Origin: a candidate division WOR-3 bacterium
GTDB taxonomy: Bacteria; Hydrothermota; Tepidihabitantia; Tepidihabitantales; Tepidihabitantaceae
Assembly: GCA_013177935.1 (NCBI GenBank)
Contig: JABLXZ010000004.1
Span: forward strand, 1 to 64,000
Reading direction: 5' to 3'
Length of the DNA stretch: 64,000 nucleotides
Translations under genes and position numbers: made by a program
Part shown: piece by piece, positions 43,071 through 51,773 of the stretch
How positions within the stretch are numbered: the first letter of the stretch is position 1
Layout: every line of letters starts with the position of its first letter
Notes under the pieces: model-generated
The model's database searches: none
Told to the model about the DNA's origin: nothing
The model's input: the letters and a program-made list of their open reading frames with translations, nothing else

Positions 43071-44220
43071 TTCTCCGATATTTTGAAATCTTCAACACCA
43101 TTCCCGCAGCGAAAAGGTTCGCCATTAATGCTGAACCACCGTACGATATGAAAGGTAATGGCTGACCCGTCGTTGGGATGATACTCAATGCCACCGCCTG
43201 ATGCACAAAGGCATATAGAATAATCACTACTCCAATGCCACAACCCAGAAGATGCCCGAATTCAGTTGTTGTCCGCTGCGCGATGCGCAAACTTCGCAGG
43301 AAAAAAATCAGATAAAGCACCATTACCCCAAAACAGCCTAAGAAACCCATCTCTTCACCAATTGCACAGAAGATAAAATCCTTATGTAACTTCGGCAAAA
43401 AATAGTATTTCTGGCGACCTTCGCCCAGACCGCGTCCCACCAGTCCTCCTGAACCCAGGGCAATCAAAGCCTGTTCCTGTTGATACCGGTCGCCGGCACG
43501 AAACTTGTCCCACCGCTCGACAATGTACTGATACTTACTGTTCCGTAGTACCGGTAACATCAGTAACCCTGCTCCAATGACCAGCATCACCACCAAACCA
43601 GCAGTAAGCAGATAACGCCACTTTACTCCCGCAACAACAAATAGGACTCCGCTCGAAAGGGCGATAATAAAACTTGTTCCCACCGCCGGTTGCATAAGTG
43701 TCAGCATTACAATCATCCCGACAACGAGCCCCGGCTTCAACAAGGAATTTAGAAAAGTTGGCTTTTTGCCCGAAGCATTGAGTTCGGCAAAATAGCCGGC
43801 AAGCCAGATAACCACAACAAACTTGGCAAACTCTGCCGGTTGAAATGCACCAAGAATATTGCGTTTGGTAACGCCGACCAACTCACCCAAAAACAGCGTT
43901 GCGATGAGTGCACCTACAGTTAGTATTAGTAAAAACCGTCGCGCGCCCGGACTGGCAAGCCGGAAGATATTTAACTTCGTTCCCACCCATAACGCTAAGA
44001 TGCCAATTATCGCTCTTAATAACTGCCACTTCAGGTAGTGGAATCCCCAATGATAGGTTGAGGCATAGACCATCACCACACCGAGCAGTGTCAATGTAAC
44101 CACGACGGCCAAAAGGGCGTAATCAATGGGAGCATTAGGACGCTCGACACTCTCCCTCGCAAATGAACTTGCTGCAAGCACACCGTTGGTTGTTGGTCTA
44201 TGCCAGTTTACCGACCTCAT
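42994..44220 (-). CDS. ftsW: Lipid II polymerase/division protein FtsW
   Basis: This 408-residue SEDS-family membrane glycosyltransferase builds septal glycan with FtsI. About ten hydrophobic segments follow a 30-residue cytoplasmic start. Family marks are LGVVMVYASTY, FQPAEFAKFVVVIWLA (about 118-133), GEEMGFLGCFGVM and the late PTTGQPLPFISYGGSAL. The ATG at 44220 overlaps the murD end by 23 bases; a longer start at 44415 lies deep inside murD and is unlikely. The C-terminal tail reads 26 residues into murG. Confidence 0.94.
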   Translation of the reverse strand: MRSVNWHRPTTNGVLAASSFARESVERPNAPIDYALLAVVVTLTLLGVVMVYASTYHWGFHYLKWQLLRAIIGILALWVGTKLNIFRLASPGARRFLLILTVGALIATLFLGELVGVTKRNILGAFQPAEFAKFVVVIWLAGYFAELNASGKKPTFLNSLLKPGLVVGMIVMLTLMQPAVGTSFIIALSSGVLFVVAGVKWRYLLTAGLVVMLVIGAGLLMLPVLRNSKYQYIVERWDKFRAGDRYQQEQALIALGSGGLVGRGLGEGRQKYYFLPKLHKDFIFCAIGEEMGFLGCFGVMVLYLIFFLRSLRIAQRTTTEFGHLLGCGIGVVIILYAFVHQAVALSIIPTTGQPLPFISYGGSALMANLFAAGMVLKISKYRRSGIEEGVNRRGWNRWPYLSGARPRP

Positions 44221-45580
44221 TTTTGAACGCCTTTCCCCTTTCCTGAAAATTGCGGAACATATCAAAACTGGCAAATCCGGGTGAAAATAGCACAATGTCT
44301 CCCTTAATCGCTCTTGCCGATGCCAGATGAACTGCTTCACGCATGGTCGTGGCGAATTCAAACCGCTTGAAACCCAATCGGGAAAGTCCTTGTGCCAGCC
44401 TCGCGGTGTTTTCACCTAAAAGAACAACCCACTTCGCATGTCTTTTCATCGCTTTCAGATACTCATCCGGTTCTACCCCTTTGTCCTTGCCGCCGGCAAT
44501 CAATATCACCTTCTTCGTAAAAGCCTCGATTGACCGAACCCCGGCTCGAGGATTAGTGCACATCGAATTGTTTATATAGAGAACTCCTGCTATCTTTTTT
44601 ACGAACTCAAGTCTGTGCTCCAATCCTTGAAAATTCTTTAGCGCCGTCCTGATTGCATTGTGAGAAACACCCAGAATTTTTGCCACACAAACCGCAGCTA
44701 GGGCGTTTTCAATATTGTGTTTGCCCGGTATCTTGATTTCTCCCACCGGTGCCACCCGCTCCTTTTGAAAATAGAGCCAGCCGCCTGAGAGATAGCTACC
44801 CTTAACCTGCTTCGCGAACGAGAAAAATAACTTTTCTGCCCTGCCCCGGCTTCTCATTGAACGGACCCTCGGGTCGTCATAGTTCAGCACCGCCCAATCA
44901 CCCTCCTGCTGCCGTTCGAAAATTCGCGCCTTAGCTTCAACATAACAACGCAGTGTCTGATGCCGGTCAAGATGGTCTGGGCTGATATTGAGTACTACTG
45001 CGACCCTCGGTGCCAGATACTTTGCCCGTTCTAACTGAAAACTCGACACCTCAACGCAGTAGAATTCCTTCGGTGCCATAATCAGGGCGGTTGAAAGCGG
45101 TTTACCCGGTGCGATATTGCCGCCCAGAAAAACCTGCCTTTTGTCCGACTTGAGCATCGCGGCGATCAACGCCGTGGTTGTTGACTTACCATTAGTTCCG
45201 GTAACCGCAATCAGTACCCCGGATAAAAAGCGACTTGCGAAATCCAGTTCATCAACAATCGGCACATTACGCCCGTGAAAAAATTGTACCAACGGGTGTT
45301 TTTCCGGTATTCCCGGGCTGACAACAACCAAATCGACGGTCTGGCGCCGCCATTTTTTCAAACCTGTTTCAATCAATCTTTCTATCGCCGGTTCCTTCCA
45401 GACCTGTTCGTTGTCATCGTTGCCATAAACAACCGCGCCCGATTTTATAAGAAATCTACTCACCGCTTTTCCTGCCCGACCCAAACCAAGAACCAGAATG
45501 CGCCTACCTTTCAAGATACTCGCAGTAAAATTTCCGCTTCGGGAAACGCCCGTCCTCAGTCGGCCAGTATCTAACAACAT
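44198..45580 (-). CDS. murD: UDP-N-acetylmuramoylalanine-D-glutamate ligase
   Basis: This 460-residue ligase adds D-Glu. The N-terminal Rossmann segment is ILVLGLGRAGKAVSRFL (28-44), ATP loop AVTGTNGKSTTTALIA (about 128-143), NISPDHLDRH (about 197-206) and IPGKHNIENALAA (about 283-295), with a late INNSMCTNPRAGVRSIEAF in place of the usual DDSKATN. The Asp-Asp-Ser-Lys to Asn-Asn-Ser-Met change in that motif is unusual and worth noting, though the rest is canonical. The gene begins one base after mraY. Confidence 0.92.
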   Translation of the reverse strand: MLLDTGRLRTGVSRSGNFTASILKGRRILVLGLGRAGKAVSRFLIKSGAVVYGNDDNEQVWKEPAIERLIETGLKKWRRQTVDLVVVSPGIPEKHPLVQFFHGRNVPIVDELDFASRFLSGVLIAVTGTNGKSTTTALIAAMLKSDKRQVFLGGNIAPGKPLSTALIMAPKEFYCVEVSSFQLERAKYLAPRVAVVLNISPDHLDRHQTLRCYVEAKARIFERQQEGDWAVLNYDDPRVRSMRSRGRAEKLFFSFAKQVKGSYLSGGWLYFQKERVAPVGEIKIPGKHNIENALAAVCVAKILGVSHNAIRTALKNFQGLEHRLEFVKKIAGVLYINNSMCTNPRAGVRSIEAFTKKVILIAGGKDKGVEPDEYLKAMKRHAKWVVLLGENTARLAQGLSRLGFKRFEFATTMREAVHLASARAIKGDIVLFSPGFASFDMFRNFQERGKAFKNEVGKLA

Positions 45581-45581
45581 T

Positions 45582-46670
45582 TCACCGTACCTTTAAACTT
45601 GCCACCGCCATCATTCCAAAAAGCACCGCCAGGATCATAAAACGAGTTACAATTTTGGGTTCAGGCCAACCCTCAAGCTCATAGTGATGGTGCAATGGTG
45701 TCATCTTGAAAACCCGCTTGCCGCCGGTCGTTCGGAATACAATAATCTGCAAAAGTGTTGTCGCCGCCTCAAGCACAAAAACCCCTCCTACCAGCGGCAA
45801 TAAAAGCTCTTGCTTGGACAAAACCGCTGCCAGTGCCAGTGCACCACCAAGCGGCAATGACCCGGTATCACCCATAAAGATGTCTGCGGGGTGACAGTTG
45901 AACCAGAGAAAACCAAGACAGGCACCGGTAAGGGCGAAGCAGAACACCGTCATTTCCCCGCTTACCGGTACATACTGAATGTTTAAATACTGGGCAATTT
46001 TGCTGTGGCCGGAAACATAACACAACACCGTGTAAGCAGCAAATGCCACGGACAGTAGTCCCGCCGCAAGACCATCCAGTCCGTCACTTAAATTAACAGC
46101 ATTAGATGTTGCCACGATGATAAACATCACCAGTGGGATATAAAACACCCCAAAATCAACCACAACATTTTTCAGAAAAAGAAAATTGGTTTTAGTCTTC
46201 ATTGCCGGGTCAACCGGAGCGAAGTACAGGACCGCACCGACGCCGAGGGCAACCAGAAACTGAAAAAGCAGCTTTGTTCTTTTATTGATACCCCGCGCTT
46301 TACCCCCCCGAACTTTCACATAATCATCCCATAACCCCAAAAGTCCCAGCGCGATCAGCACGCCAAGCCCGAGCTGAATACCGCGGTTTGTCAAATCACC
46401 AAACAACACCACACCGATTATCGCGGAAAACAGCATCAAAACACCACCCATCGTCGGCGTTCCGGCCTTTGCTTTATGCCGTTCCGGCACCTCTTCCCGG
46501 ATGTTCTGACCTATCTGCAACCGCTTCACCAGATTAATCAATGGCTTGCCCATCGCCAGGGTAAGTATAATCGCCAGGGCACCGGCAATGGCCGCCCGAA
46601 AAGTGATGTAACGAAATAAATTTAAAGGACTAAAGTAAGGTTGGAGCGATGTCAACCAGTGGTAAAGCAT
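45582..46670 (-). CDS. mraY: Phospho-N-acetylmuramoyl-pentapeptide transferase
   Basis: This 362-residue polytopic enzyme makes lipid I from UDP-MurNAc-pentapeptide and undecaprenyl phosphate. It has GTPTMGGVLML (about 70-80), LGLWDDYVKV (about 114-123) with the catalytic Asp pair, NAVNLSDGLDGLAAG (about 190-204), FMGDTGSLPLGGALA (about 268-282) and the HHHYELEGWPE segment near the end. Length and order match E. coli MraY (360). It overlaps murE by one base; in most bacteria murF would lie between them but is absent here. Confidence 0.96.
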   Translation of the reverse strand: MLYHWLTSLQPYFSPLNLFRYITFRAAIAGALAIILTLAMGKPLINLVKRLQIGQNIREEVPERHKAKAGTPTMGGVLMLFSAIIGVVLFGDLTNRGIQLGLGVLIALGLLGLWDDYVKVRGGKARGINKRTKLLFQFLVALGVGAVLYFAPVDPAMKTKTNFLFLKNVVVDFGVFYIPLVMFIIVATSNAVNLSDGLDGLAAGLLSVAFAAYTVLCYVSGHSKIAQYLNIQYVPVSGEMTVFCFALTGACLGFLWFNCHPADIFMGDTGSLPLGGALALAAVLSKQELLLPLVGGVFVLEAATTLLQIIVFRTTGGKRVFKMTPLHHHYELEGWPEPKIVTRFMILAVLFGMMAVASLKVR

Positions 46671-48151
46671 TATTCCATCTCCCTCAACACTCTGCGTACC
46701 ACTTCCCGGTCATCAAAATGGCTCTTCTCTCCGCCGACAATCTGATAGTCCTCATGCCCCTTCCCGGCAATAATTACCGTATCACCACTCTGTGCCCGCT
46801 GCAATGCCTGACGAATCGCCTCCTCGCGGTCGACTTCAACAATCACATTAGAACCAGGAGTTCCTATCCCCTGTAAAATTTCGGCGATTATCTGTTTTGG
46901 GTCTTCACTCCTCGGGTTATCAGAAGTGACGACGACGATATCGGCGCGCTGAACCGCAACCTTTCCCATCAAAGGTCTTTTCCCCCGGTCCCGGTCGCCA
47001 CCACATCCGAACACCACTATAATTTTTCCTTTTGTCCATTCGCGGGCTGTTTCCAGTACCCGTTGGAGGGCATCCGGCGTATGGGCATAGTCAACAAAAA
47101 CCGAAAAACCTAACCTGTTCGGTACCGCCTCCAATCGACCAGGTACCCGGTCCAGTTTACTCACACCCTCGGCAACCACTTCTGGCTCCCATCCCATCGC
47201 CTTTGCCACGCCAAAAGTCGCCAGAAGATTCAGGAGATTGTGGCGCCCTGGAATCTTGATTTCAACTGGTATTGTTTTGCCATCAATTCGCACTTCACAC
47301 CGACTTCCTGCGGGATACAACGCCGTAATTACCCCTGATATGTCCGGACGAGGCTCTACTTCGGGCATCGTTCCATACGAAATTACTTTTGCCCGAGTCA
47401 AGTACGGTATTTCCCTGCCAACACGGTCGTCAAAATTTACCACCGCAAACGCGTTTGGTGCAAGACCCTCAAACAGTTTCATCTTTGCCTTTTTGTAATT
47501 CTCCATCGTCCGGTGAAAATCAAGATGGTCCTGTGTAAAATTCGTAAAAACTCCTACCCGAAAATCAAGGTCAAAAACCCGGTCCAGTTCCAGTGAGTGG
47601 GAAGAAACCTCGGCAACGCACACCGGAACACCGTTTTCAACCATCCGGCTAAGCATCCGAACGAAATCCAGGCTCTCTGGCGTTGTTTGACTCGCCGGCT
47701 TTCTCTCCTGACCGTCGAAGTGCTCAATCGTTCCGATAAAACCCGGTTCAAAACCTAACTGCTGGCAGACTGAACGTATCATAAAACAGGTCGTAGTTTT
47801 TCCGTTGGTTCCGGTTACCCCAATCAGGCTTAACTTCCGAGCGGGAAAATCGTAAAACCGATTGGCAACTTGGGCAAGAAACCTCCGGGGGAACTTGGTG
47901 CCAATCGCTGTGACCCACCCTTTTTTCACTTCCCGAACATCAACCGTTGCCACCGCCACTGCTCCCCGATGAATCGCGTCGTCGATAAACTCCCGACCCG
48001 AAACCTTAAAGCCTTCAATCGCCACAAACAAATAACCCGGCTTGACATCTGCCGAATGATAGGCGATTCCTTTAATCTCCACTTCGGAATTGCCCTTAAT
48101 TTCGCAGGGCACTCCCCGCACCACATCGGTAAGCTTCTTTACTCGACTCAT
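46670..48151 (-). CDS. murE: UDP-MurNAc-tripeptide synthetase, meso-DAP type
   Basis: This 493-residue ligase adds the third stem-peptide residue. ATP loop GVTGTNGKTTTCFMI (about 108-122), AEVSSHSLELDR (about 181-192) and NFTQDHLDFH (about 205-214) are standard. The C-terminal motif TSDNPRSEDP (DNPR) is the known mark of meso-diaminopimelate use, as opposed to lysine enzymes. This points to Gram-negative-type peptidoglycan chemistry. It overlaps ftsI by four bases. Confidence 0.95.
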   Translation of the reverse strand: MSRVKKLTDVVRGVPCEIKGNSEVEIKGIAYHSADVKPGYLFVAIEGFKVSGREFIDDAIHRGAVAVATVDVREVKKGWVTAIGTKFPRRFLAQVANRFYDFPARKLSLIGVTGTNGKTTTCFMIRSVCQQLGFEPGFIGTIEHFDGQERKPASQTTPESLDFVRMLSRMVENGVPVCVAEVSSHSLELDRVFDLDFRVGVFTNFTQDHLDFHRTMENYKKAKMKLFEGLAPNAFAVVNFDDRVGREIPYLTRAKVISYGTMPEVEPRPDISGVITALYPAGSRCEVRIDGKTIPVEIKIPGRHNLLNLLATFGVAKAMGWEPEVVAEGVSKLDRVPGRLEAVPNRLGFSVFVDYAHTPDALQRVLETAREWTKGKIIVVFGCGGDRDRGKRPLMGKVAVQRADIVVVTSDNPRSEDPKQIIAEILQGIGTPGSNVIVEVDREEAIRQALQRAQSGDTVIIAGKGHEDYQIVGGEKSHFDDREVVRRVLREME

Positions 48152-49848
48152 CGCCTAACGACCTTATCCATTTGTTCCAATACCAGCAGTCGCTCGCCGA
48201 TTTCTTTAAAAACCGGGCATGCCGCTGCTGAAGCAAACCGAACCGTTTTCGGTTCATCAATCATCACCGCAATCACATAGCGCGGATTGTCTTTGGGTAA
48301 AAAGCCAACAAAACTCATCAAAGAACGGGTGCTTGAATATCCGCCCCAGGGTTCCACCTTCTGAGCAGTGCCTGTTTTCCCGCAAACCGCCACACCGGGA
48401 ATTGCCGCAAGCTTACCCGTGCCGTTGATGACCACCCTTTCCAAGATGTCCTTCATCCTTTTTGCCGTGGACTTCTTCACCGCCTGACGGATTGCTTTAC
48501 CTCCACCATTTGCCCTAACGCCAACGCCATTTGCCAACCCTTCAATCAAATAAGGCTTGAGATACAATCCGTCATTGGCAATGCAAAGATATGCGGCTGC
48601 CATTTGCAATAGTGTCGCCGTCACCCCCTGACCAAAAGAGATTGTCGCAAACCGCAACCGATTCCGTAAAAGGCGTGGAGAATCAAGATAACCGGCACCC
48701 TCATCAGGCAAGCCAATACCCACCTTCTCCCCAAAACCGAGATACCGCGCCACCGAATAGAACGACTCCGGTTCTATCTCAAACGACATCAATGCGCATG
48801 CCGGATTCGAAGAGTTAATAAATACGCTGTCAAACGAAAGCACCCCATTCGGATGAACATCCTTAATCTTTTTCTTGCCAATCTCAATATAACCGCATGA
48901 CACATCATAAACCCGGTCCGTGAACCGTTCCGGATGGGAATCCTCCAGCGCCGCAGCACATATCACAATCTTAAAACTCGACCCCGGCTCAAACTGGTCT
49001 GCTACTGCCGCACTCTTAAACAAATTTTTGGGGAAATTTTTAAAATTGTTGGGGTCGTATCCCGGGTAATCAACCAGCGCCCGAATCGCTCCGGTTCGGG
49101 CATCAAGCACCACAACCGAACCCTGTTTTGCCCCGGTTTGAATAACCCCTTTTTCCAGCGCCCGATAACAAATCTCCTGCACATCAACATCAATCGTCAG
49201 GTGAATATCCTTTCCCGGTTTTGGTTCCTTGCGGGGATAGCCAGGCGATGGATAGGCAAACCCCTTTGCATCCTTCTGCATCATAATCCAGCCCGGCTCA
49301 CCCTTTAAAACCCGGTCAAACTCCCATTCAATCCCGGCAAGCCCACCTTCGGCGCCAACAAATCCCACCACATCGGCACACACCTCTTTATACGGATAAA
49401 CCCGCTGATAGTCATTCTCGACCAGAACCGCGTTCCGAAATCTCCGCCTCACCAGAACCGAACGCAACGAATCGCCCAGCGCAAAATCAACCCGGCGGCG
49501 AAACCAGAACAGCCTTTTGTGTTCATCTAAAAGACGACGATTCTCGGAATATGTCCCCAACCCGAAGTCAGCGAAAATCTGTGCCAGGGTATCTTTGTTC
49601 CGCACCCATTGGGGAAGAACTCTTATTGAACAGGTGGAACGGTTAAGCGTCAACAGCCTTCCCTTGCAGTCGTAGATTTTTCCCCGTTCCCCCAGTAACT
49701 CTACCCGACTAAAATGAAGGCGGTCTGCCTCCCGTTCGTAAAAGCGCCAGCGGACAATCTGCACACCAACGAGCCGGTAAACCAGCCCGCCCCACACCAG
49801 CAGTACAATAACCTCAACAATTTTGCTGCGTTTTCCTGCTGATGCCAT
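48148..49848 (-). CDS. ftsI: Division-specific D,D-transpeptidase (penicillin-binding protein, FtsI-like)
   Basis: This 566-residue class B penicillin-binding protein cross-links septal peptidoglycan with FtsW. A single N-terminal membrane helix lies at about 10-30. A dimerisation/pedestal domain follows. The transpeptidase domain has S290-S-F-K293 (EPGSSFKI), an SSN motif (NSSNPACAL, about 346-354) and KTGTAQ (about 484-489). No PASTA domain follows, so it is FtsI-like rather than SpoVD/PBP2x-like. The start is one base from the ftsL stop, and the end overlaps murE by four bases. Confidence 0.94.
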   Translation of the reverse strand: MASAGKRSKIVEVIVLLVWGGLVYRLVGVQIVRWRFYEREADRLHFSRVELLGERGKIYDCKGRLLTLNRSTCSIRVLPQWVRNKDTLAQIFADFGLGTYSENRRLLDEHKRLFWFRRRVDFALGDSLRSVLVRRRFRNAVLVENDYQRVYPYKEVCADVVGFVGAEGGLAGIEWEFDRVLKGEPGWIMMQKDAKGFAYPSPGYPRKEPKPGKDIHLTIDVDVQEICYRALEKGVIQTGAKQGSVVVLDARTGAIRALVDYPGYDPNNFKNFPKNLFKSAAVADQFEPGSSFKIVICAAALEDSHPERFTDRVYDVSCGYIEIGKKKIKDVHPNGVLSFDSVFINSSNPACALMSFEIEPESFYSVARYLGFGEKVGIGLPDEGAGYLDSPRLLRNRLRFATISFGQGVTATLLQMAAAYLCIANDGLYLKPYLIEGLANGVGVRANGGGKAIRQAVKKSTAKRMKDILERVVINGTGKLAAIPGVAVCGKTGTAQKVEPWGGYSSTRSLMSFVGFLPKDNPRYVIAVMIDEPKTVRFASAAACPVFKEIGERLLVLEQMDKVVRR

Positions 49849-50180
49849 TACCTCTCACTATTTGCCCGCATCCCTGCCACGGCAACCGCTTCTTCCTTCA
49901 TCACTCTCGTGGCAACACTGTCCACAGTCTCGCTTTCAAATTTTGCTATCTGCTTTCCATTGTCCACCCAGAGCGACTCAAGCCGGCAGAAACTCTGCAA
50001 CTTAAAAAGTTCCACCTCAAGACTATCAACCCTCTCCTCTAACAGCCGGCGTTCCTCGGTCAACTGAACCTCAGCCCGTGTCAGCTGAACGCTCCACCAG
50101 TGTTGATACAGATATGCCAATGCTATTCCGGAAAGCACCACCACAACTACAATTGCCCTTACACTACCTCTTGAACTCAT
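49848..50180 (-). CDS. ftsL: FtsL-like bitopic division protein
   Basis: This 110-residue protein has one membrane helix (about 9-25) followed by a periplasmic coiled-coil-like stretch (LTRAEVQLTEERRLLEERVDS is within it, about 33-53). The form and position between rsmH and ftsI identify FtsL, a partner of FtsB and FtsQ in activating FtsW-FtsI. Sequence conservation of FtsL is very low, so the call rests on topology and context. It overlaps rsmH by four bases. FtsQ is absent from this cluster. Confidence 0.8.
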   Translation of the reverse strand: MSSRGSVRAIVVVVVLSGIALAYLYQHWWSVQLTRAEVQLTEERRLLEERVDSLEVELFKLQSFCRLESLWVDNGKQIAKFESETVDSVATRVMKEEAVAVAGMRANSER

Positions 50181-51247
50181 GCCACCACCTCCAGAACCCT
50201 TAAACGGGCGCTCCGTGCCCGGGGATTAATCTGCACCTCTTCTGCGCACGGTCTTATTGGTTTCGGATTCAAAACCCGTACCCGCCGTGTCCATTCACCA
50301 TGCTCACCTGTTGTTTCAACTTTCTCTTTCTTGCCCTTTTCTTGACCCTTCCAGCGCCGGTACACCTCCTTAAAACACCGGTCTTCGCCTGACTGATAAC
50401 AAATTACCGCCAGCCTCCCGCCCGGAGCAAGAACCCTTACCGCCGCCTCAAGTCCGGCTGCAACATTTTCCAGCTCGCGGTTTACCACTATCCGCAGCGC
50501 CTGAAACACCCGCGCCAGACTCTTCCGAACATTAAATCCTGGCACAGCGCTCCGCACCACATCCGCCAACTCCCGGCTTGTTCTTATCCGTTCCTTATGC
50601 TGGTGAATCTTTCGGGCAATTCTACCGCTAAATCGCTCCTCTCCGTACTTGCGTAACCATCCGCGCAACTCCTGCTCCGAAGCCCGACGCAAGATTTCCA
50701 GTGCGGTTGGACCTGACCCTTCCGGGTCAAAACGCATATCAAGTAAACCATCCCTATCAAAAGAAAAACCCCGCTCTCCATTAAGTTGAAAAGATGAAAC
50801 GCCTAAATCCATCAACACCGCAGTCACTGGCTTAACTCCAAGCCGTTCTACCACTTCACCCATATTCACATAACTGGTCCGCACCAGAAAAATCATCGCA
50901 TCCTGTGGTAGTTGGTTCTGCTTTTCATTTCCGCTTTCTCCGCGCTGTCTTCTTTCATCAAAATCCACCACACGGCAACCAAAATCTTTCAACCTTTCCG
51001 CCGCAAACCTTATCGCTGCCGGGTCCAAATCCAGGCCAACTATCCGACTATTTACCCCTAACTCCTTTATCCGACAGGCAATCGCTTCAGTATGGCCTCC
51101 CCCTCCTACCGTTCCATCAATAACCGTCCCGGCTTTGATGCACGGCTCGAGCAACTCTAACACCTCATTTACCAGAACCGGGGTGTGGAAAGCCTCCGCC
51201 GCTGCCAAACTGTCGCATCCACTCCCAACCCTGCCGGGTCGCTTCAT
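50177..51247 (-). CDS. rsmH: 16S rRNA m4C1402 methyltransferase RsmH
   Basis: This 356-residue SAM-dependent methyltransferase (MraW) has HTPVLVNEVLELL (about 21-33), the SAM loop DGTVGGGGHTEAI (about 43-55), VLMDLGVSSFQLN (about 126-138), GFSFDRDGLLDMRFD (about 142-156) and the C-terminal RVLNPKPIRP. An extra charged segment (DERRQRGESGNEKQNQ) occurs near residue 92. The ATG at 51247 has AGGAGG 7 bases upstream, a strong signal, although it lies 83 bases inside mraZ. A TTG at 51208 with GGAGTGG is an alternative. Confidence 0.94.
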   Translation of the reverse strand: MKRPGRVGSGCDSLAAAEAFHTPVLVNEVLELLEPCIKAGTVIDGTVGGGGHTEAIACRIKELGVNSRIVGLDLDPAAIRFAAERLKDFGCRVVDFDERRQRGESGNEKQNQLPQDAMIFLVRTSYVNMGEVVERLGVKPVTAVLMDLGVSSFQLNGERGFSFDRDGLLDMRFDPEGSGPTALEILRRASEQELRGWLRKYGEERFSGRIARKIHQHKERIRTSRELADVVRSAVPGFNVRKSLARVFQALRIVVNRELENVAAGLEAAVRVLAPGGRLAVICYQSGEDRCFKEVYRRWKGQEKGKKEKVETTGEHGEWTRRVRVLNPKPIRPCAEEVQINPRARSARLRVLEVVA

Positions 51248-51674
51248 CTCTATCCTCCTGATACCGCGCCATCCACTCATTAACAAACTTACGGAATCGT
51301 TCGGGTTGCCAGATCAGAAAAGACCTTCCAGCACCGGTAACAATCACATCCTGCTCAATACCTGCCCACTCCCTCAGATGCTTTGGTAAAAGGATTCTTC
51401 CCTGGACATCAAGCACCGCTTCACCAGACTGTGAATACAACAAAATTCGGAACCGCTGCGCTGCTTCGGTATATTCCGGCTGATGACGCAACACCCTTTC
51501 TTCATAGTCGTTCCATTCGCTATAGGGATAAACCTCGATAGTTTGATAGCGCCCGGGTGCAAAAATAAAAGTGTCCTCTTCAGGCCCAAGTTTTTTTCGA
51601 AACGCCACCGGCACCGCCAACCTGCCTTTGGCATCTATCGTATATTCAAAGGTCCCGAAAAATCTACCCCTCAT
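51165..51674 (-). CDS. mraZ: MraZ, transcriptional regulator of the dcw cluster
   Basis: This 169-residue AbrB-fold protein has two copies of the MraZ unit: GTFEYTIDAKGRLAVPVAFRK without the last residues (about 7-25) and VLDVQGRILLPKHLREWAG (about 76-94). MraZ binds its own promoter as a ring-shaped oligomer and controls division genes in other bacteria. The C-terminal ~20 residues (QFGSGGGFPHPGSGK) are an added Gly-rich tail that coincides with the rsmH overlap. The start at 51674 best fits the family; an in-frame ATG at 51680 adds two residues. It is the first gene of the division operon. Confidence 0.93.
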   Translation of the reverse strand: MRGRFFGTFEYTIDAKGRLAVPVAFRKKLGPEEDTFIFAPGRYQTIEVYPYSEWNDYEERVLRHQPEYTEAAQRFRILLYSQSGEAVLDVQGRILLPKHLREWAGIEQDVIVTGAGRSFLIWQPERFRKFVNEWMARYQEDRDEATRQGWEWMRQFGSGGGFPHPGSGK

Positions 51675-51697
51675 ACCCATACCAGCACCACACCCTA

Positions 51698-51716
51698 TTT
51701 TCCACACTTATCCACA
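51698..51716. promoter_or_regulatory. Two tandem DnaA boxes in the mraZ leader
   Basis: TTTTCCACA (51698-51706) and the perfect box TTATCCACA (51708-51716), read on the plus strand, start 10 bases apart. They lie about 25-40 bases upstream of the mraZ ATG and downstream of its promoter, where bound DnaA would block or sense transcription of the division operon. Confidence 0.65.
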
Positions 51717-51745
51717 TATTTAAACACAATGCCATCTCAGTCATT

Positions 51746-51773
51746 ACTATATCCCCACAACTGTTCCTGTCAA
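51746..51773 (-). promoter_or_regulatory. Promoter of the dcw (mraZ) operon
   Basis: Minus strand TTGACA (51773-51768), 16-bp spacer, TATAGT (51751-51746). The leader is about 65 bases, long for this genome, and contains the DnaA boxes. Ribosome binding near the mraZ ATG is weak (GGTGCTGGT). Confidence 0.75.
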
